Notes: a model not told the origin generated them from the sequence alone. DNA of 64,000 nt from Actinomyces oris (GCF_001937445.1 NZ_MSKS01000028.1:1-64000), one strand, 5' to 3'; shown: positions 28,511 to 38,089, numbered from the stretch's first letter. Made by a program: numbers and translations.

Positions 28511-28542
28511 ACGGGGATGCCACCGCATGGTGGCATCCCCGT
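28511..28542 (+). terminator. Rho-independent terminator of the DUF1540 gene
   Basis: A perfect 14-bp stem ACGGGGATGCCACC/GGTGGCATCCCCGT with a GCAT loop, followed by TTTGGTTT, 35 nt after the stop codon. It is the best intrinsic terminator in the window. Confidence 0.88.
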
Positions 28543-28600
28543 TTTGGTTTCTGCAGTCGGATCAACGGCCGCCAGCGCAGCCGGGTGACTGAATTTCGCC

Positions 28601-29488
28601 TCAGGGACGAGCCAGGCGCTGCGGCAGGGCCTGAGAGGCCAGCTGCTCCAGGGTCGGCCCGACCTCACCGGCACCGGCCAGGGCCTGCGGGAAGGAGACC
28701 ACCAGCGTGATGACCTCTTCACCGGTGATAGACATGAGGGTCACCCCGTGGGCATCGACGTCGACGCACAGGGTCCTGTCCCACAAAGTGGGGCACACCC
28801 CGACGGCAGGGCGGGAGGAGCAGACCCATCCGAGCATCTGCCCCTCACGCACGGCCTCGCACACGGCCCGCAGCCCCAGCTGGCCGACGGCGCTGACCGC
28901 CTCATGGGCGTCCATGATCTCCTGAGGGCTCCAGGAGGGTGAGAGGGCTGCGCCGGCATCGGTGGAGTCGACGTCGAGGATCTCCTCAATGTCGTGGCTG
29001 GAGACCCCGGAGACGCAGTGAAGCATGACCCGCTCGCAGGCAATGACGCCCAGCCGCCCACCGGGTCCCGAGGCAATCTCCCGGACCCGCTCGAGCGGAT
29101 CCTCGCCGACGATGGCGCAGTGGCAGGCAGAGGACCGAGAGGAGGCCAGGACCAGGGCGCGGTCCTCGCCCTCGACCCAGGTCAGGCTCCCGAGCAGATG
29201 AGCGGTGGCGGCAGTGATGCGGACACCGGGCTCGGCCGCGTCGAGAGTGACATCAAGTCGGACGTCAACGGCGACGCCGTCGGGCGCGATGGCCAACGGG
29301 GTGCTCTTGGGAGGACAGGCGGCAACGAGGATCCGGCCATCGGCCCGCATGGCATGAGCGACGAAGGCAGCCGGTGCGGAGGGGTCGATGCGGTAGGCCG
29401 TTACCGCGGCGCTCCCACTGCCGGCCAGAAGACGCCGGGCCATGCGCCGAGCACGCTGCATGATGTCAGGAACCTGAACGGAGGTCAC
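28601..29488 (-). CDS. Unknown protein, 295 aa
   Basis: I do not recognise this protein. It is soluble, without signal peptide or membrane segment. The N-terminal 130 residues (AYRIDPSAPAAFVAHAMR, RILVAACPP, VRLDVTLDAAEPGVRITAAT) have the beta-rich look of FMN-binding split-barrel or DUF2470-type heme-utilisation proteins, and several Cys/His residues occur mid-protein (ACHCAIVGED, CERVMLHC). That resemblance is weak and by eye only. The GTG start has GGAAGG upstream. It is convergent with the DUF1540 gene and transcribed away from marC. Confidence 0.7.
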   Translation of the reverse strand: MTSVQVPDIMQRARRMARRLLAGSGSAAVTAYRIDPSAPAAFVAHAMRADGRILVAACPPKSTPLAIAPDGVAVDVRLDVTLDAAEPGVRITAATAHLLGSLTWVEGEDRALVLASSRSSACHCAIVGEDPLERVREIASGPGGRLGVIACERVMLHCVSGVSSHDIEEILDVDSTDAGAALSPSWSPQEIMDAHEAVSAVGQLGLRAVCEAVREGQMLGWVCSSRPAVGVCPTLWDRTLCVDVDAHGVTLMSITGEEVITLVVSFPQALAGAGEVGPTLEQLASQALPQRLARP

Positions 29489-29615
29489 ACGCTTACCTTC
29501 CTACCGTGTTGCCGCACGTGGGAGCGGGGTGCTCCCAGCAGCATCTGAAGGTGAGGCTACCCTCAGTCTGCTCGCGGAGCCAGTTCCTCTCGAGAACCCG
29601 CACGTGGGGCGCGTC

Positions 29616-30266
29616 TCAGCGAGCCAGCCCGGGGAAAAGGTGCTGGATCCCGACGACGATCATCTGCACCGCGATCGAGGCCAGGATCATTCCCATGAGG
29701 CGAGTCATAATGGTGCGCATCGTCTTGGACAGACGAGCACCGATGCTGGCTGAGAAGTAGAGGACGATCCCGAGCGCTATGAGGACGGCCGCCAATGCAG
29801 CCACAACCGCCGCATGCCCGTCCAGTCCCCGGGCCTGGGACTGGATGACAATGATGGTGGCGATTGTTCCCGGACCCACGAGGATGGGGAAGGTCATGGG
29901 GTAGAAGGCAATGTCGTTCCCGTCACCGGCAATGACGTCGCGCTGCTGCTGCTTCTCCTGCGCGCTGCCCTCGTGGGCGCTGGAGCCACTGCCGTGGAGC
30001 ATGGACAAGGAGATGATGAGCAGGACGATTCCGCCTGCAATCCGGAAATCGTCGACGCCGATGCCGAAGAATCTCAGGATCGTCGCACCGAGGAGCAGGA
30101 CGACGGCGCACATGACGGTGGAGGAGATCGTTGTACGAACCGCTGTGCGCCGCTGGGTCGCAGCATCCTGGTCTTGGGTGAGGCTCAGGAACAGGGGCAA
30201 GTTGACAAAGGGGTTCATGATCGCGAAGAAGGCACCCAAGGCCTTGACCAGTACAGCAATAGCCAT
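29616..30266 (-). CDS. MarC family integral membrane protein
   Basis: 216 aa with six predicted membrane helices. The N terminus ALGAFFAIMNPFVNLPLFLS contains the MarC NP motif, and the second half carries FPMTFPILVGPGTIATII-type sequence (here YPMTFPILVGPGTIATIIV). The family was once linked to multiple antibiotic resistance, but its transport function is unproven. CACAAT sits 6 nt before the ATG, consistent with a leaderless message. Confidence 0.9.
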   Translation of the reverse strand: MAIAVLVKALGAFFAIMNPFVNLPLFLSLTQDQDAATQRRTAVRTTISSTVMCAVVLLLGATILRFFGIGVDDFRIAGGIVLLIISLSMLHGSGSSAHEGSAQEKQQQRDVIAGDGNDIAFYPMTFPILVGPGTIATIIVIQSQARGLDGHAAVVAALAAVLIALGIVLYFSASIGARLSKTMRTIMTRLMGMILASIAVQMIVVGIQHLFPGLAR

Positions 30267-30278
30267 ACCCGCATTGTG
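30267..30278 (-). promoter_or_regulatory. Putative leaderless promoter of the MarC gene
   Basis: On the minus strand CACAAT-GCGGGT-ATG, identical in hexamer and spacing to the HAD gene promoter candidate. Confidence 0.3.
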
Positions 30279-30348
30279 CCGCACAGTGTAACGGTGAGTG
30301 GAGAAACACAATGACCCTCGCCTGGATGGCGGGGCCTGCTTGGTGATG

Positions 30349-30424
30349 TGGTGGAGCTAGGGGGATTCGAACCCCCGACCTCTTCCATGCCATGGAAGCG
30401 CGCTACCAACTGCGCCATAGCCCC
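30349..30424 (-). tRNA. tRNA-Ala (anticodon GGC)
   Basis: 76 nt with encoded CCA. The acceptor stem GGGGCTA pairs with TAGCTCC (one G-T pair). The D arm is GCGC..GCGC, the anticodon stem CTTCC/GGAAG encloses the loop ATGGCAT with anticodon GGC, and the T arm is GGGGGTTCGAATCCCCC. It reads GCC codons, the commonest Ala codon in this genome. No integrated element is attached to its 3' end. Confidence 0.97.
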
Positions 30425-30517
30425 GTCCGGGCGTCGCTCGCGTGCGGCGACACGGACAACTATATGAAGTTCGGACCCGTCAGAGCAAATCCGCACCACG
30501 TGCACTACCTCACCCGT

Positions 30518-31159
30518 TCAGCCCAGGATGCTACCCAACGAACTGGAGTCAACCGGCGGCCCGGCGTTCCACGTCACCACCGACCAGCCCGGAGACCGTT
30601 CGCCGGTCCGCAGGAGCGCGTAGCAGCAGTTGCTCATGCCACGTAGGCCGAACCACTGCTGGGCATCCATCCCCAGCAGGTAGGTGGCCCCCAGGTTGGT
30701 GGCCGCTCCGTGGGAGACGGCCACCACGACGTCGTCCTTCTGAGTGCCTGCGACGATGGCCTTGAGCGCCTCCCCCACCCTCTCGGCGGTCTGACGGCGC
30801 CCCTCGATCCTGAACTGCGGAAGCTCTCCCCCGGCGCGCCAGGTGGCGTAGTGCTCCGGCCACTGCTCCTTGATGTCAGCGGCCTTGAGCCCCTCCCAGT
30901 CCCCGAAGGACTTCTCCGCCAGTCCCTCATCGATCTCGACACTCAGGCCGGTCAGCGACGCCAGCACCTCAGCCGTGGCCCGAGCCCGCACCAGCGGGGA
31001 GGAGACGATGCGAACGGGCCCCAGCGCCACGATGCCCTCGGCGGCGCGCCGGGCCTGGTCGCGACCGGTCTCGTTGAGAGGGATGTCGACCCAGCCCTGA
31101 ATACGCCCTTGACTGTTGTAGTCGGTCTGACCGTGGCGCCACAAAATGAGATCCGTCAT
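30518..31159 (-). CDS. Histidine phosphatase superfamily protein
   Basis: 213 aa. The catalytic LILWRHGQTDYN motif is at residues 4-15; the second RIVSSPLVRARATAEV, a later acidic segment EKSFGDWEGL and VAVSHGAATN complete the phosphoglycerate mutase-like active site. Proteins of this branch downstream of rsfS are often annotated as glucosyl-3-phosphoglycerate phosphatase or broad-specificity phosphatases; the substrate cannot be decided here. The ATG overlaps the rsfS stop (ATGA), so they share an operon. Confidence 0.88.
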   Translation of the reverse strand: MTDLILWRHGQTDYNSQGRIQGWVDIPLNETGRDQARRAAEGIVALGPVRIVSSPLVRARATAEVLASLTGLSVEIDEGLAEKSFGDWEGLKAADIKEQWPEHYATWRAGGELPQFRIEGRRQTAERVGEALKAIVAGTQKDDVVVAVSHGAATNLGATYLLGMDAQQWFGLRGMSNCCYALLRTGERSPGWSVVTWNAGPPVDSSSLGSILG

Positions 31160-31575
31160 GACGCAGTGGTCTCCCAGCCACCGAGGGCATCACCGTCTCG
31201 GCTGCTCTCATGCGTCAGGTCCACCGGCAGCTCGATAGCGGGGCAGTCCTTCCACAGACGTTCGAGCGAGTAGAACTCCCGGTCCTCGTTCTGCAGGACG
31301 TGGACGACGACGTCACCGTAGTCCACGAGGACCCAGTGGGCGTCGGCGAAGCCCTCCCGGGTGCGGCGCTTGGCCCCGGCATGGTGCATGACCTCATCGA
31401 CCGCGTCGACGATGGCGTGGACGTGGCGGTCGTTCGCCCCGGAGGCCAGCAGGAAGACGTCAGTGAGTCCCAGTCGCTCGGAGACGTCGATGGCGACGAG
31501 GTGCTCGGCCTTCTTATCGGCCGCCGCGCGAGCGGCAGCGATCGCCAGGCCGGTGGCGTGTTCAGTGGCGGACAC
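31156..31575 (-). CDS. rsfS: Ribosome silencing factor RsfS
   Basis: 139 aa. RsfS binds L14 (uL14) and prevents subunit joining in starved cells. The family core is present: ADKKAEHLVAIDVSERLGLT, then VFLLASGANDRHVHAI, and EGFADAHWVLVDYGDVVVHV with the final EDREFYSLERLW. The GTG start is preceded by AAGGAG. Position downstream of nadD, here separated by one extra gene, is the usual bacterial context. Confidence 0.95.
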   Translation of the reverse strand: MSATEHATGLAIAAARAAADKKAEHLVAIDVSERLGLTDVFLLASGANDRHVHAIVDAVDEVMHHAGAKRRTREGFADAHWVLVDYGDVVVHVLQNEDREFYSLERLWKDCPAIELPVDLTHESSRDGDALGGWETTAS

Positions 31576-31641
31576 GGCTCTCCTTCGGGACGGTCAGTCG
31601 GACATCATGCGGCAGCGGCGACTGTACCGTGCACGCCGCCG

Positions 31642-33348
31642 TCAGACGAGCTGACGGATCCACTCCCCCGCCCCGATGCCGGCCGCCATGGCGCTCGAGC
31701 TGCCGCCGAGCTTGCCGTTGGAGATCAGCAGCGCCAGGACAACACCGATGATGAGCAGCAGGAGGACGAAGATGAGTGCGGCCATGAGGATCTTACCGAT
31801 GCGTGAGGAGGAGCCGGGCTGCTCCATCGGCAGGACGTGATCGGGGGTGGGCACCCTGCCAGTCACCTCGTTGACGGGAGCCAGGTAGGGCTCCTCGGGA
31901 GCCTCAGCAGCCGGGGCCGCCACGGAGTCCCACTCAGAGGCCCCCAGCGGACCATTGCCGTTCTCGGCCTCCTCGCTGTAGAAGGCGTAGGGGCTGACGG
32001 CCTCACCGGGGACGGCTGCGGTCTCAGCCGTCCCGTCCACGATCGCCTCCTGGAAGCTACCCGCCTGCGGGGGCTCATGCAGAGACCTCCACTGCGGGGC
32101 CCCGGGCGCACCGAACTCAGAGTCCTGCGCAGCCTGAGTCGAGGGTGCCGACGTCGGCACCACCATGGTCTGCGCCTCGACGTCGATCTCGACCTCAGCG
32201 TCGCCCTGCACCATCGGCTCCTCGACGGAGGGGGCGCCGTAGACATCCTGCGCGTCGGCGGCCTCCTGGGCCGACGGCGAGCTGTCCACGGGCTGGACCG
32301 AGCTGAGCTCTCCCGTGGAGGCGTTCACGGTGCGTACCCCCTGCGCAGCGGCAGGAATCCGCACGATGGGGCGGCGCACCGAGCCGGCGGAGGACGCCGA
32401 CCCGGCACTGACCCCACTGCGGGCGGACTCGGTGGTCCGCGCGGCCCCGGCCTGCCCGTAAACGGCGAGGTCGGCGGCACCGGGGACCGTCGCGGAGACG
32501 GCGGGAACAGCGGAGGCGGCGGGAACAGCGGAGGCGGCGCTGACGACGTCGGTCGCTGAGGAGGACTGCGAGGAGGAATCCCCGTCGCCCTGGGCCGCCG
32601 GCTCGAGACCCTCCCGGTAGTCGTAGGGACTGGTGGCAGGCTCCTCGGTCTCAGCGCCGTCGCTCGCCTCAACCGCGCCCCGAAGCTCATTGCCCTGCGG
32701 GCTCTCCGGCTCCTCCGTCTCGGAGACGGAGCCTCCTTCAAGGCGGTCCTTGAGCGAGAAGCGGGTGGGCACCGGCGCCGGCTCGGAGCTGGCCTCCGCA
32801 GCCCAGTGGGCGTCGTAGTCAAGGGTGGCCACCGGCAGATCAACGGCCTCCATCAGGCCCGTCTCGATCTCGGAGATCGCCACGGCCTCGGCCGCCGACA
32901 GAGAGCGCCAGCTCGGAGCGGAGGCGGCCGGCCCCTCGGGGTCGGACATGCTCAGGGGCGGGTTCTGCCCTCCCTGCTCGAGATAGTCACCCCCGTCCAC
33001 GGCAGCGGGCTCGACCGGCTCCCCCGGGCCGGACTCGGCCTCGTCACCGGAGGTGGCGGAGGAACGAGAGGTGACCGACGTGGGATCGGCAAGAGGGTCC
33101 TGGAGCGCCTGAGCCTGTTCAGGGGTGATCTCGCCCGCCTCGACGGCAGCCCTGAGCGCCTTGGCCTCCTCACGCAGACGCCTCATCTCACGCCGGGTCA
33201 GGAGCGGCTGCTGACCGGTCAGGATCGCCTCGCGCTCCGCGGCACGCTCCGCCTGCCGGATCGCACGACGACTACCGCGTGGAGCGTGCTCATCCGGCGT
33301 CGGCTCCTCGGACGTGGGGGCATTGACGCCGGTCTGCTCAGTGCTCAC
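31642..33348 (-). CDS. Large disordered protein with C-terminal membrane anchor
   Basis: 568 aa, not assigned to a family. The first 100 residues are charged and helical ([19 protein letters not shown]). About residues 100-510 are Ala/Ser/Glu/Pro-rich low-complexity sequence with a [12 protein letters not shown] repeat-like run. One hydrophobic segment lies close to the C terminus (about 525-548), leaving about 20 residues after it. This suggests a tail-anchored protein with a long cytoplasmic region. The GTG has AAGGAG upstream and overlaps nadD by 11 nt, so it is co-expressed between nadD and rsfS. Confidence 0.78.
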   Translation of the reverse strand: MSTEQTGVNAPTSEEPTPDEHAPRGSRRAIRQAERAAEREAILTGQQPLLTRREMRRLREEAKALRAAVEAGEITPEQAQALQDPLADPTSVTSRSSATSGDEAESGPGEPVEPAAVDGGDYLEQGGQNPPLSMSDPEGPAASAPSWRSLSAAEAVAISEIETGLMEAVDLPVATLDYDAHWAAEASSEPAPVPTRFSLKDRLEGGSVSETEEPESPQGNELRGAVEASDGAETEEPATSPYDYREGLEPAAQGDGDSSSQSSSATDVVSAASAVPAASAVPAVSATVPGAADLAVYGQAGAARTTESARSGVSAGSASSAGSVRRPIVRIPAAAQGVRTVNASTGELSSVQPVDSSPSAQEAADAQDVYGAPSVEEPMVQGDAEVEIDVEAQTMVVPTSAPSTQAAQDSEFGAPGAPQWRSLHEPPQAGSFQEAIVDGTAETAAVPGEAVSPYAFYSEEAENGNGPLGASEWDSVAAPAAEAPEEPYLAPVNEVTGRVPTPDHVLPMEQPGSSSRIGKILMAALIFVLLLLIIGVVLALLISNGKLGGSSSAMAAGIGAGEWIRQLV

Positions 33349-34021
33349 CGTCGTTCTCCTTCCTCAGGGACTGCTCGCGGGCCACTCTCGCCGTCATCGA
33401 CGTCGCCGACGCCGGCCGCAAGGCCATACGATAGAGCCCGTACTTGCGTATGTACTGCACGACACCGTCAGGAACCAGGTACCACACCGGAGACCCCTCG
33501 CCGACCCGCTGACGGCAGTCAGTCGACGAGATCGCCATGGCCGGTACCTCCACCAGCGAGATCCGGTCGCGGGGAACCCCGGAGTCGCTGAGGACGTGCC
33601 CGGGACGCGTCACCCCCACCAGATGAGCCAGGTCGAAGATCTCCTCACTGTCCTTCCAGGTGAGGATCTGTGCCAGCGCGTCGGCCCCAGTGATGAAGTA
33701 CAGCTCCGCGCCCGGGTACTCGGTCGCGATGTCGTGAAGGGTGTCGATCGTGTAGGTCGTCCCGCCCCGGTCGATATCGACCCGGGAGACCGTGAACCTC
33801 GGGTTGGAGGCCGTGGCGATGACCGTCATGAGGTACCGGTGCTCGGCCGGGGAGACCTTGCGCTCCTTCTTGAAGGGCTGAGCCCAGGTGGGCACGAAGA
33901 TGACCTCGTCGAGAGCAAAGACGTTCTGCACCTCACTGGCTGCGACCAGGTGCCCATGGTGGATCGGATCAAAGGTTCCCCCCATGATGCCGATGCGAAG
34001 CGGACGAGCAGACAGGGTCAC
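33338..34021 (-). CDS. nadD: Nicotinate-nucleotide adenylyltransferase
   Basis: 227 aa. NadD joins ATP and nicotinate mononucleotide to deamido-NAD. The nucleotidyltransferase HxGH motif is [16 protein letters not shown] near residue 15, and the ATP-binding [10 protein letters not shown] is near residue 185. The GTG start ([14 protein letters not shown]) has GAGG 8 nt upstream; the frame continues another 160 nt without similarity. Downstream genes overlap or follow closely (disordered membrane protein, rsfS, histidine phosphatase). Confidence 0.95.
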   Translation of the reverse strand: MTLSARPLRIGIMGGTFDPIHHGHLVAASEVQNVFALDEVIFVPTWAQPFKKERKVSPAEHRYLMTVIATASNPRFTVSRVDIDRGGTTYTIDTLHDIATEYPGAELYFITGADALAQILTWKDSEEIFDLAHLVGVTRPGHVLSDSGVPRDRISLVEVPAMAISSTDCRQRVGEGSPVWYLVPDGVVQYIRKYGLYRMALRPASATSMTARVAREQSLRKENDGEH

Positions 34022-34199
34022 GCGCTGCGCCTCGCTTCTCTCTTGGGGGACACGTTTGGTTCTCCTCAACCGGCTTGGACAACTGCAGTTGGCGAACATA
34101 CTGCCACGGCCTACCCCCATTGTGGGTCTCCGCAACGCCATAAGCGAGTTATCAGCCAACGGCGCAGAGACGCGAGGCGGCATTCGGGCTGCCGTCAGA

Positions 34200-35285
34200 C
34201 TACTTCCAGCCGGCCAGTGCGCGCCCCGCCGCCCCCAGCACCGGGGCCGTTGCCCCGAGCCTGGCGGCCATCAGCCGTGGCGCCGGCAGGTCGCCCACGA
34301 GATCAGCCACCCGACGTCGCAGAGGCTCAAGGAATGCGGCCTCGTCAGCCCGCATCAGCTCGGAGTTGACGACGACGTCGAGGGGGCCGAGCAGACCGAC
34401 ACCGTGAGCGACGAGCTCCGCCAGGCAGTCAAGGCCGGTCTCCCAGACGCGGCGCGCCTCCCGGTCCCCCGAACCCATCGCACCGAGGAGGGCCTCCAGA
34501 CCTGAGGCGCACTGGGTCAATGACTCACCGGAAGCGTCATCACAGCTGCCCGGCTCCGGCGCAGTGGCGCCGGAGCCGGAGGAGCCCGCGGAGTCATCGA
34601 GCATGCCGGCGGTGTGACGCCTCACCATGGCGCACACGGAGGCGACATCCTCCAGACGGGCCCTCTCCCCGCTCCAGTCCGGATCGGGAACTAGGATCCG
34701 ACCGACCTGACCGGCCCAGCCCTCACCGAGCACCGGGGCGCCGCCCAGCAGGACGGCGGAGGAGATCCGCGCACCGACCGCCAGATAGAGGCAGTTCCTT
34801 CCGGCCGCACCCCACTGGCTCTCGGCCCAGGCGCCACAGCCTGCATCCTGATAGACCCTCACCTCAAGGTCTCCGGAGAGTCCGGGTACCTCGACGGCCT
34901 GAGACGACAACGACTGCCTCACCAGGCTCGCCAGCGGGGCGTCCTGCAACCCGAGAGTCTCGCTGCGGCGCACGCATCCCTCATCCTCGTCGACGACGCC
35001 GGGCACACTGACCCCGACCACAAGTGTCGCCGCACCGGACGCTCCATCGCTGAGGTCATCGGCGAGGCCCGCGCACAAGGACTGGACCGCGCTGCCGATC
35101 TCCTGGGCCAGCCGGTCGGCGTCTGAACGGCACTCCTTGGGAACGGGCCGTTCCAGGGAGGACACGGCACTCCCCCGGCCATCAGCGACAACCGCGGAGA
35201 CGGCGTCGGCACTGACATCGACCCCCATGGCGACGACGCCCTCCTCACGGCGGAGGGGCGCGGCAAGGTCAGCGGGACAACCCAT
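34200..35285 (-). CDS. ROK-family protein with degenerate kinase motifs
   Basis: 361 aa with the ROK two-lobed sugar-kinase fold. Aligned by eye with active ROK kinases, the first phosphate loop GIDIGGT becomes GVDVSADAV. The ENDAN motif becomes [11 protein letters not shown], so the Asp is kept but the Asn is lost. The second loop LGTGIGGG becomes VGARISSAV. The ExGH substrate motif becomes GQVGR, and the CxCGxxGC zinc motif is absent. There is no N-terminal HTH. A non-catalytic sugar-sensing or regulatory role is therefore possible. It is divergent from a DeoR-type regulator across 289 nt. Confidence 0.75.
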   Translation of the reverse strand: MGCPADLAAPLRREEGVVAMGVDVSADAVSAVVADGRGSAVSSLERPVPKECRSDADRLAQEIGSAVQSLCAGLADDLSDGASGAATLVVGVSVPGVVDEDEGCVRRSETLGLQDAPLASLVRQSLSSQAVEVPGLSGDLEVRVYQDAGCGAWAESQWGAAGRNCLYLAVGARISSAVLLGGAPVLGEGWAGQVGRILVPDPDWSGERARLEDVASVCAMVRRHTAGMLDDSAGSSGSGATAPEPGSCDDASGESLTQCASGLEALLGAMGSGDREARRVWETGLDCLAELVAHGVGLLGPLDVVVNSELMRADEAAFLEPLRRRVADLVGDLPAPRLMAARLGATAPVLGAAGRALAGWK

Positions 35286-35574
35286 ATCTTCTCTGTTCTC
35301 GGAGGCAGGGCGGCGAGCCTACGAGGGCCGCTACCCCACGCAATGGCGTGATTGATGTCGACGACAGTAGCAAGGTTTGTATCGCGATGTGTCGCTCTCA
35401 GGAGGCAACCGCGGGCATCACTGAACTATGCTGACATCCATACGCTGGCTACCTGCCGCACGGTCACTAGAATACGGCAAGTAGTTGATGTGCAAATCAC
35501 GTACACGCCCCACTCCCGCCCCGTCCCTTCCCTCTTCGTCCCACACCACCCCCTTGACCCCCAGGAGGATCGAG

Positions 35575-36351
35575 ATGTCTCGGCATGATCGCCATTCGGC
35601 CATCCTCGACATCGTCATGGACGAGGGCAGCGTCCGTATCGATGACATCATCACGCGGTTGGGGGTCTCGGCGGCGACCGCACGGCGCGATCTCGACCAC
35701 CTGGCGGACCAGCAGCTGGTCAGCCGTACCCGTGGTGGCGCCATCGCCAACCCCACCTCCACCGAGCCGCCTCTGCGCTATCGCACCTCCAAGATGGCCG
35801 ATGAGAAGACCCGCATCGCCAAGGCGGCGGCAGCCCTGGTGCACCCGGGTGACTCTGTTGGTCTCAACGGCGGCACCACGACCACCGAGGTGGCTCGCGA
35901 GATCGCGCTCCTGCCGGAGCTGACCGATCCGGAGGTGCCGGTCACCCTGGTCACCAATGCCGTCAACATCGCCAACGAGATGGCTGTGCGCCAGTGCGTG
36001 CGCGTCGTCGTCACCGGTGGGATCGCGCGAGCCCGTTCCTTCGAGCTCACCGGCCCCCTGGCCTCTCTCATCCTTCCCTCGATCAGTGTGGGCACGCTCT
36101 TCCTGGGAGTCGAGGGCCTCAATGTCAGAGGCGCCTATACCCAGCACGACGGGGAGGCGGCCGTCAACGCCGCCCTGGTCGAGGCCGCCGAACACGTCGT
36201 CGTCGTGTGCGACAGCTCCAAGCTCGGCAGGACGGCCTTCGCCCTCATCTGCCCCACCGCCAAGATCGACACCGTCATCACCGACGACGCTGCTCCCGCC
36301 GACCAGGTCGAGGCCCTGCAGCAAGCCGGAGTCCAGGTGCGACTGGTCTAG
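35575..36351 (+). CDS. DeoR-family transcriptional regulator
   Basis: 258 aa. The N-terminal winged HTH reads RIDDIITRLGVSAATARRDLDHL (about residues 20-42, split here by convention of the DeoR signature), and the C-terminal sugar-phosphate sensor domain contains GDSVGLNGGTTTTEVAREI and FLGVEGLNVRGAYT. Such repressors respond to phosphorylated sugars. A strong AGGAGG precedes the ATG, and TAGAAT (35468-35473) is a -10 candidate about 100 nt upstream. The divergent ROK gene is the obvious first target to consider. Confidence 0.88.
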   Translation: MSRHDRHSAILDIVMDEGSVRIDDIITRLGVSAATARRDLDHLADQQLVSRTRGGAIANPTSTEPPLRYRTSKMADEKTRIAKAAAALVHPGDSVGLNGGTTTTEVAREIALLPELTDPEVPVTLVTNAVNIANEMAVRQCVRVVVTGGIARARSFELTGPLASLILPSISVGTLFLGVEGLNVRGAYTQHDGEAAVNAALVEAAEHVVVVCDSSKLGRTAFALICPTAKIDTVITDDAAPADQVEALQQAGVQVRLV

Positions 36352-36375
36352 CCTCCGACAAACCTGAGAGCTTTC

Positions 36376-36615
36376 TCATCCGTACTTAACTGTACTACCA
36401 GCACCGCCTGCACTCCGGCTCGGCGTCGCCGTGGTCGAGGAGTGGGACGACGTGGCCCGTGGGCTCGCCGTCAGGACGATTCCCGGTTCCGTCGCGGACT
36501 CGGCGGGATGGGAGAAGACCATGCGGGTGACCGCGAGCAGGAGGCCCGCTGTCACCACGACGACCGCGGCGGCGATGACGCGGCCGCGACCAAAACGATG
36601 TAGCAGACTCGCCAC
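36376..36615 (-). CDS. Small membrane-anchored protein of unknown function
   Basis: 79 aa from a GTG that has GGAGG about 8 nt upstream; an ATG 63 nt further up without a ribosome-binding site would add 21 residues. One hydrophobic segment (about residues 13-32, VIAAAVVVVTAGLLLAVTRM) is followed by a Ser/Thr-rich tail, presumably outside the membrane. No family is recognised. It converges on the DeoR gene with only 24 nt between stops. Confidence 0.55.
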   Translation of the reverse strand: MASLLHRFGRGRVIAAAVVVVTAGLLLAVTRMVFSHPAESATEPGIVLTASPRATSSHSSTTATPSRSAGGAGSTVKYG

Positions 36616-36781
36616 CCCGGTGTCCTCCCCTTCTCCCCGATTGTCCTGGCCCCGTCCAACTTTTGTCGACCGTAACATGAATGAGAGGACAAAGCACTGG
36701 AGTACGGCGCCGGGAAGTCACAGAACTGATCCACAGGCTTCTCACAATCAGCACAACTCCGAGGCGTCCCAATATCAGGGC

Positions 36782-38077
36782 TCAGGGACGGATGTGGCCG
36801 TCTCCCTCAACGATCCAGGTCGTCGTCGTCAGCTCGCTCAATCCCATGGGGCCGCGGGCGTGGAGCTTCTGGGTGGAGATGCCCAGCTCGGCCCCCAGAC
36901 CCAGCTGCCCTCCGTCGGTGAAGCGGGTCGAGGCGTTGACCATGACGGCCGCCGAGTCCATGCCGGCGATGAAGTCGTTGATGACGCTCACGTCCTGGGC
37001 GAGGACCGCCTCGGTGTGCCCGGTGGTGTGGGCACGGATGTGGTCGATGGCCTCCTCCAGGCTCTTCACGACACGCACGGCCAGGTCCAGCGAGCCGTAC
37101 TCGGTGTCCCAGTCGGCCTCAGTGGCCTCGGTCAGGAGGTCATCATGTCCACCGTCCGCGGCCGCCTCGGTCAGGAGCTGGTGGGCAGTGGAGTCGGTGT
37201 GCAGGACGGTGTCCTTGTCCCACAGGGCTCGGGCGGCCGCCGGCAGGTAGGTGGCGGCGACGTCGGCGTGGACCAGGAGCGTCTCGGCGGCGTTGCACAC
37301 CCCGACGCGCTGGGTCTTGGCGTTGACGATGATGTTCACCGCGGCCTCGAGGTCGGCACTGGCGTCGACGTAGACGTGGCAGTTGCCCGATCCGGTCTCG
37401 ATGACGGGCACGGTGGACTGCTCGACGACGGTGCGGATGAGTCCGGCCCCGCCCCGCGGAACCAGGGCGTCGACCAGACCGTGGGCGCGCATGAGGGCGC
37501 GGGCCCCGTCCCGACCTGCGGCATCAATGCTCGATACGAGGTCTGCGGGCAGTCCCTGCGCCTCCAGGGCGCTGCGCAGGGCCGTGACGATGGCGGCGTT
37601 GGAGTCCTGGGCGGCGCTGCCTCCGCGCAGGATGATGGCGTTGCCGGACTTGACGGCCAGGGCGGCAGTGTCGACGGTGACGTTGGGGCGGGCTTCGTAG
37701 ATCATGCCGACGACGCCCAGTGGCACCCGCACCCGGCGCACTCGCAGCCCGTTGGGCATGACCGAGCCGTCAACGACCTGGCCCACGGGGTCGGGCAGAG
37801 CGGCCACCTCGCGCAGGGAGTCGGCGATGGCTGACAGGCGGCCGGAGTCCAGGGCCAGGCGGTCGAGGAGGCCGGCCTTCATCCCGCCTTGGCGTCCGCG
37901 CTCCAGGTCGGCGGCGTTGGCCGCGAGGATCGCTTCACCGTGCTCGGTGAGGCTGCGGGCCATGGCCTCCAGGGCGGCGTCCTTGACGGCGCGCGGGGCC
38001 CTGGCCAGGCTCCGTTGCGCCGCGCGGGCTGAGCGGGCGGTTGCGGTGACGAGCTCGTGGGCCTCAACGTCGTTCAT
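36782..38077 (-). CDS. proA: Gamma-glutamyl phosphate reductase
   Basis: 431 aa. ProA reduces glutamyl-5-phosphate to the semialdehyde in proline synthesis. It shows the aldehyde-dehydrogenase fold with PLGVVGMIYEARPNVT, the signature VETGSGNCHVYVD-like IETGSGNCHVYVDAS, and the catalytic cysteine in RVGVCNAAETLLV near residue 285. The ATG lacks a Shine-Dalgarno, but TATGGT lies 6 nt upstream, so proA may have its own leaderless promoter even though it lies downstream of proB. Confidence 0.95.
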   Translation of the reverse strand: MNDVEAHELVTATARSARAAQRSLARAPRAVKDAALEAMARSLTEHGEAILAANAADLERGRQGGMKAGLLDRLALDSGRLSAIADSLREVAALPDPVGQVVDGSVMPNGLRVRRVRVPLGVVGMIYEARPNVTVDTAALAVKSGNAIILRGGSAAQDSNAAIVTALRSALEAQGLPADLVSSIDAAGRDGARALMRAHGLVDALVPRGGAGLIRTVVEQSTVPVIETGSGNCHVYVDASADLEAAVNIIVNAKTQRVGVCNAAETLLVHADVAATYLPAAARALWDKDTVLHTDSTAHQLLTEAAADGGHDDLLTEATEADWDTEYGSLDLAVRVVKSLEEAIDHIRAHTTGHTEAVLAQDVSVINDFIAGMDSAAVMVNASTRFTDGGQLGLGAELGISTQKLHARGPMGLSELTTTTWIVEGDGHIRP

Positions 38078-38089
38078 GGGGACACCATA
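38078..38089 (-). promoter_or_regulatory. proA: Putative leaderless promoter of proA
   Basis: On the minus strand TATGGT-GTCCCC-ATG. The hexamer fits TANNNT, the spacing is 6 nt, and no ribosome-binding site is present. Confidence 0.4.

Noticed and set aside
30349-30520. tRNA-Ala as an integration site
   Set aside because: No repeat of the tRNA 3' end, no integrase and no composition change beside it.
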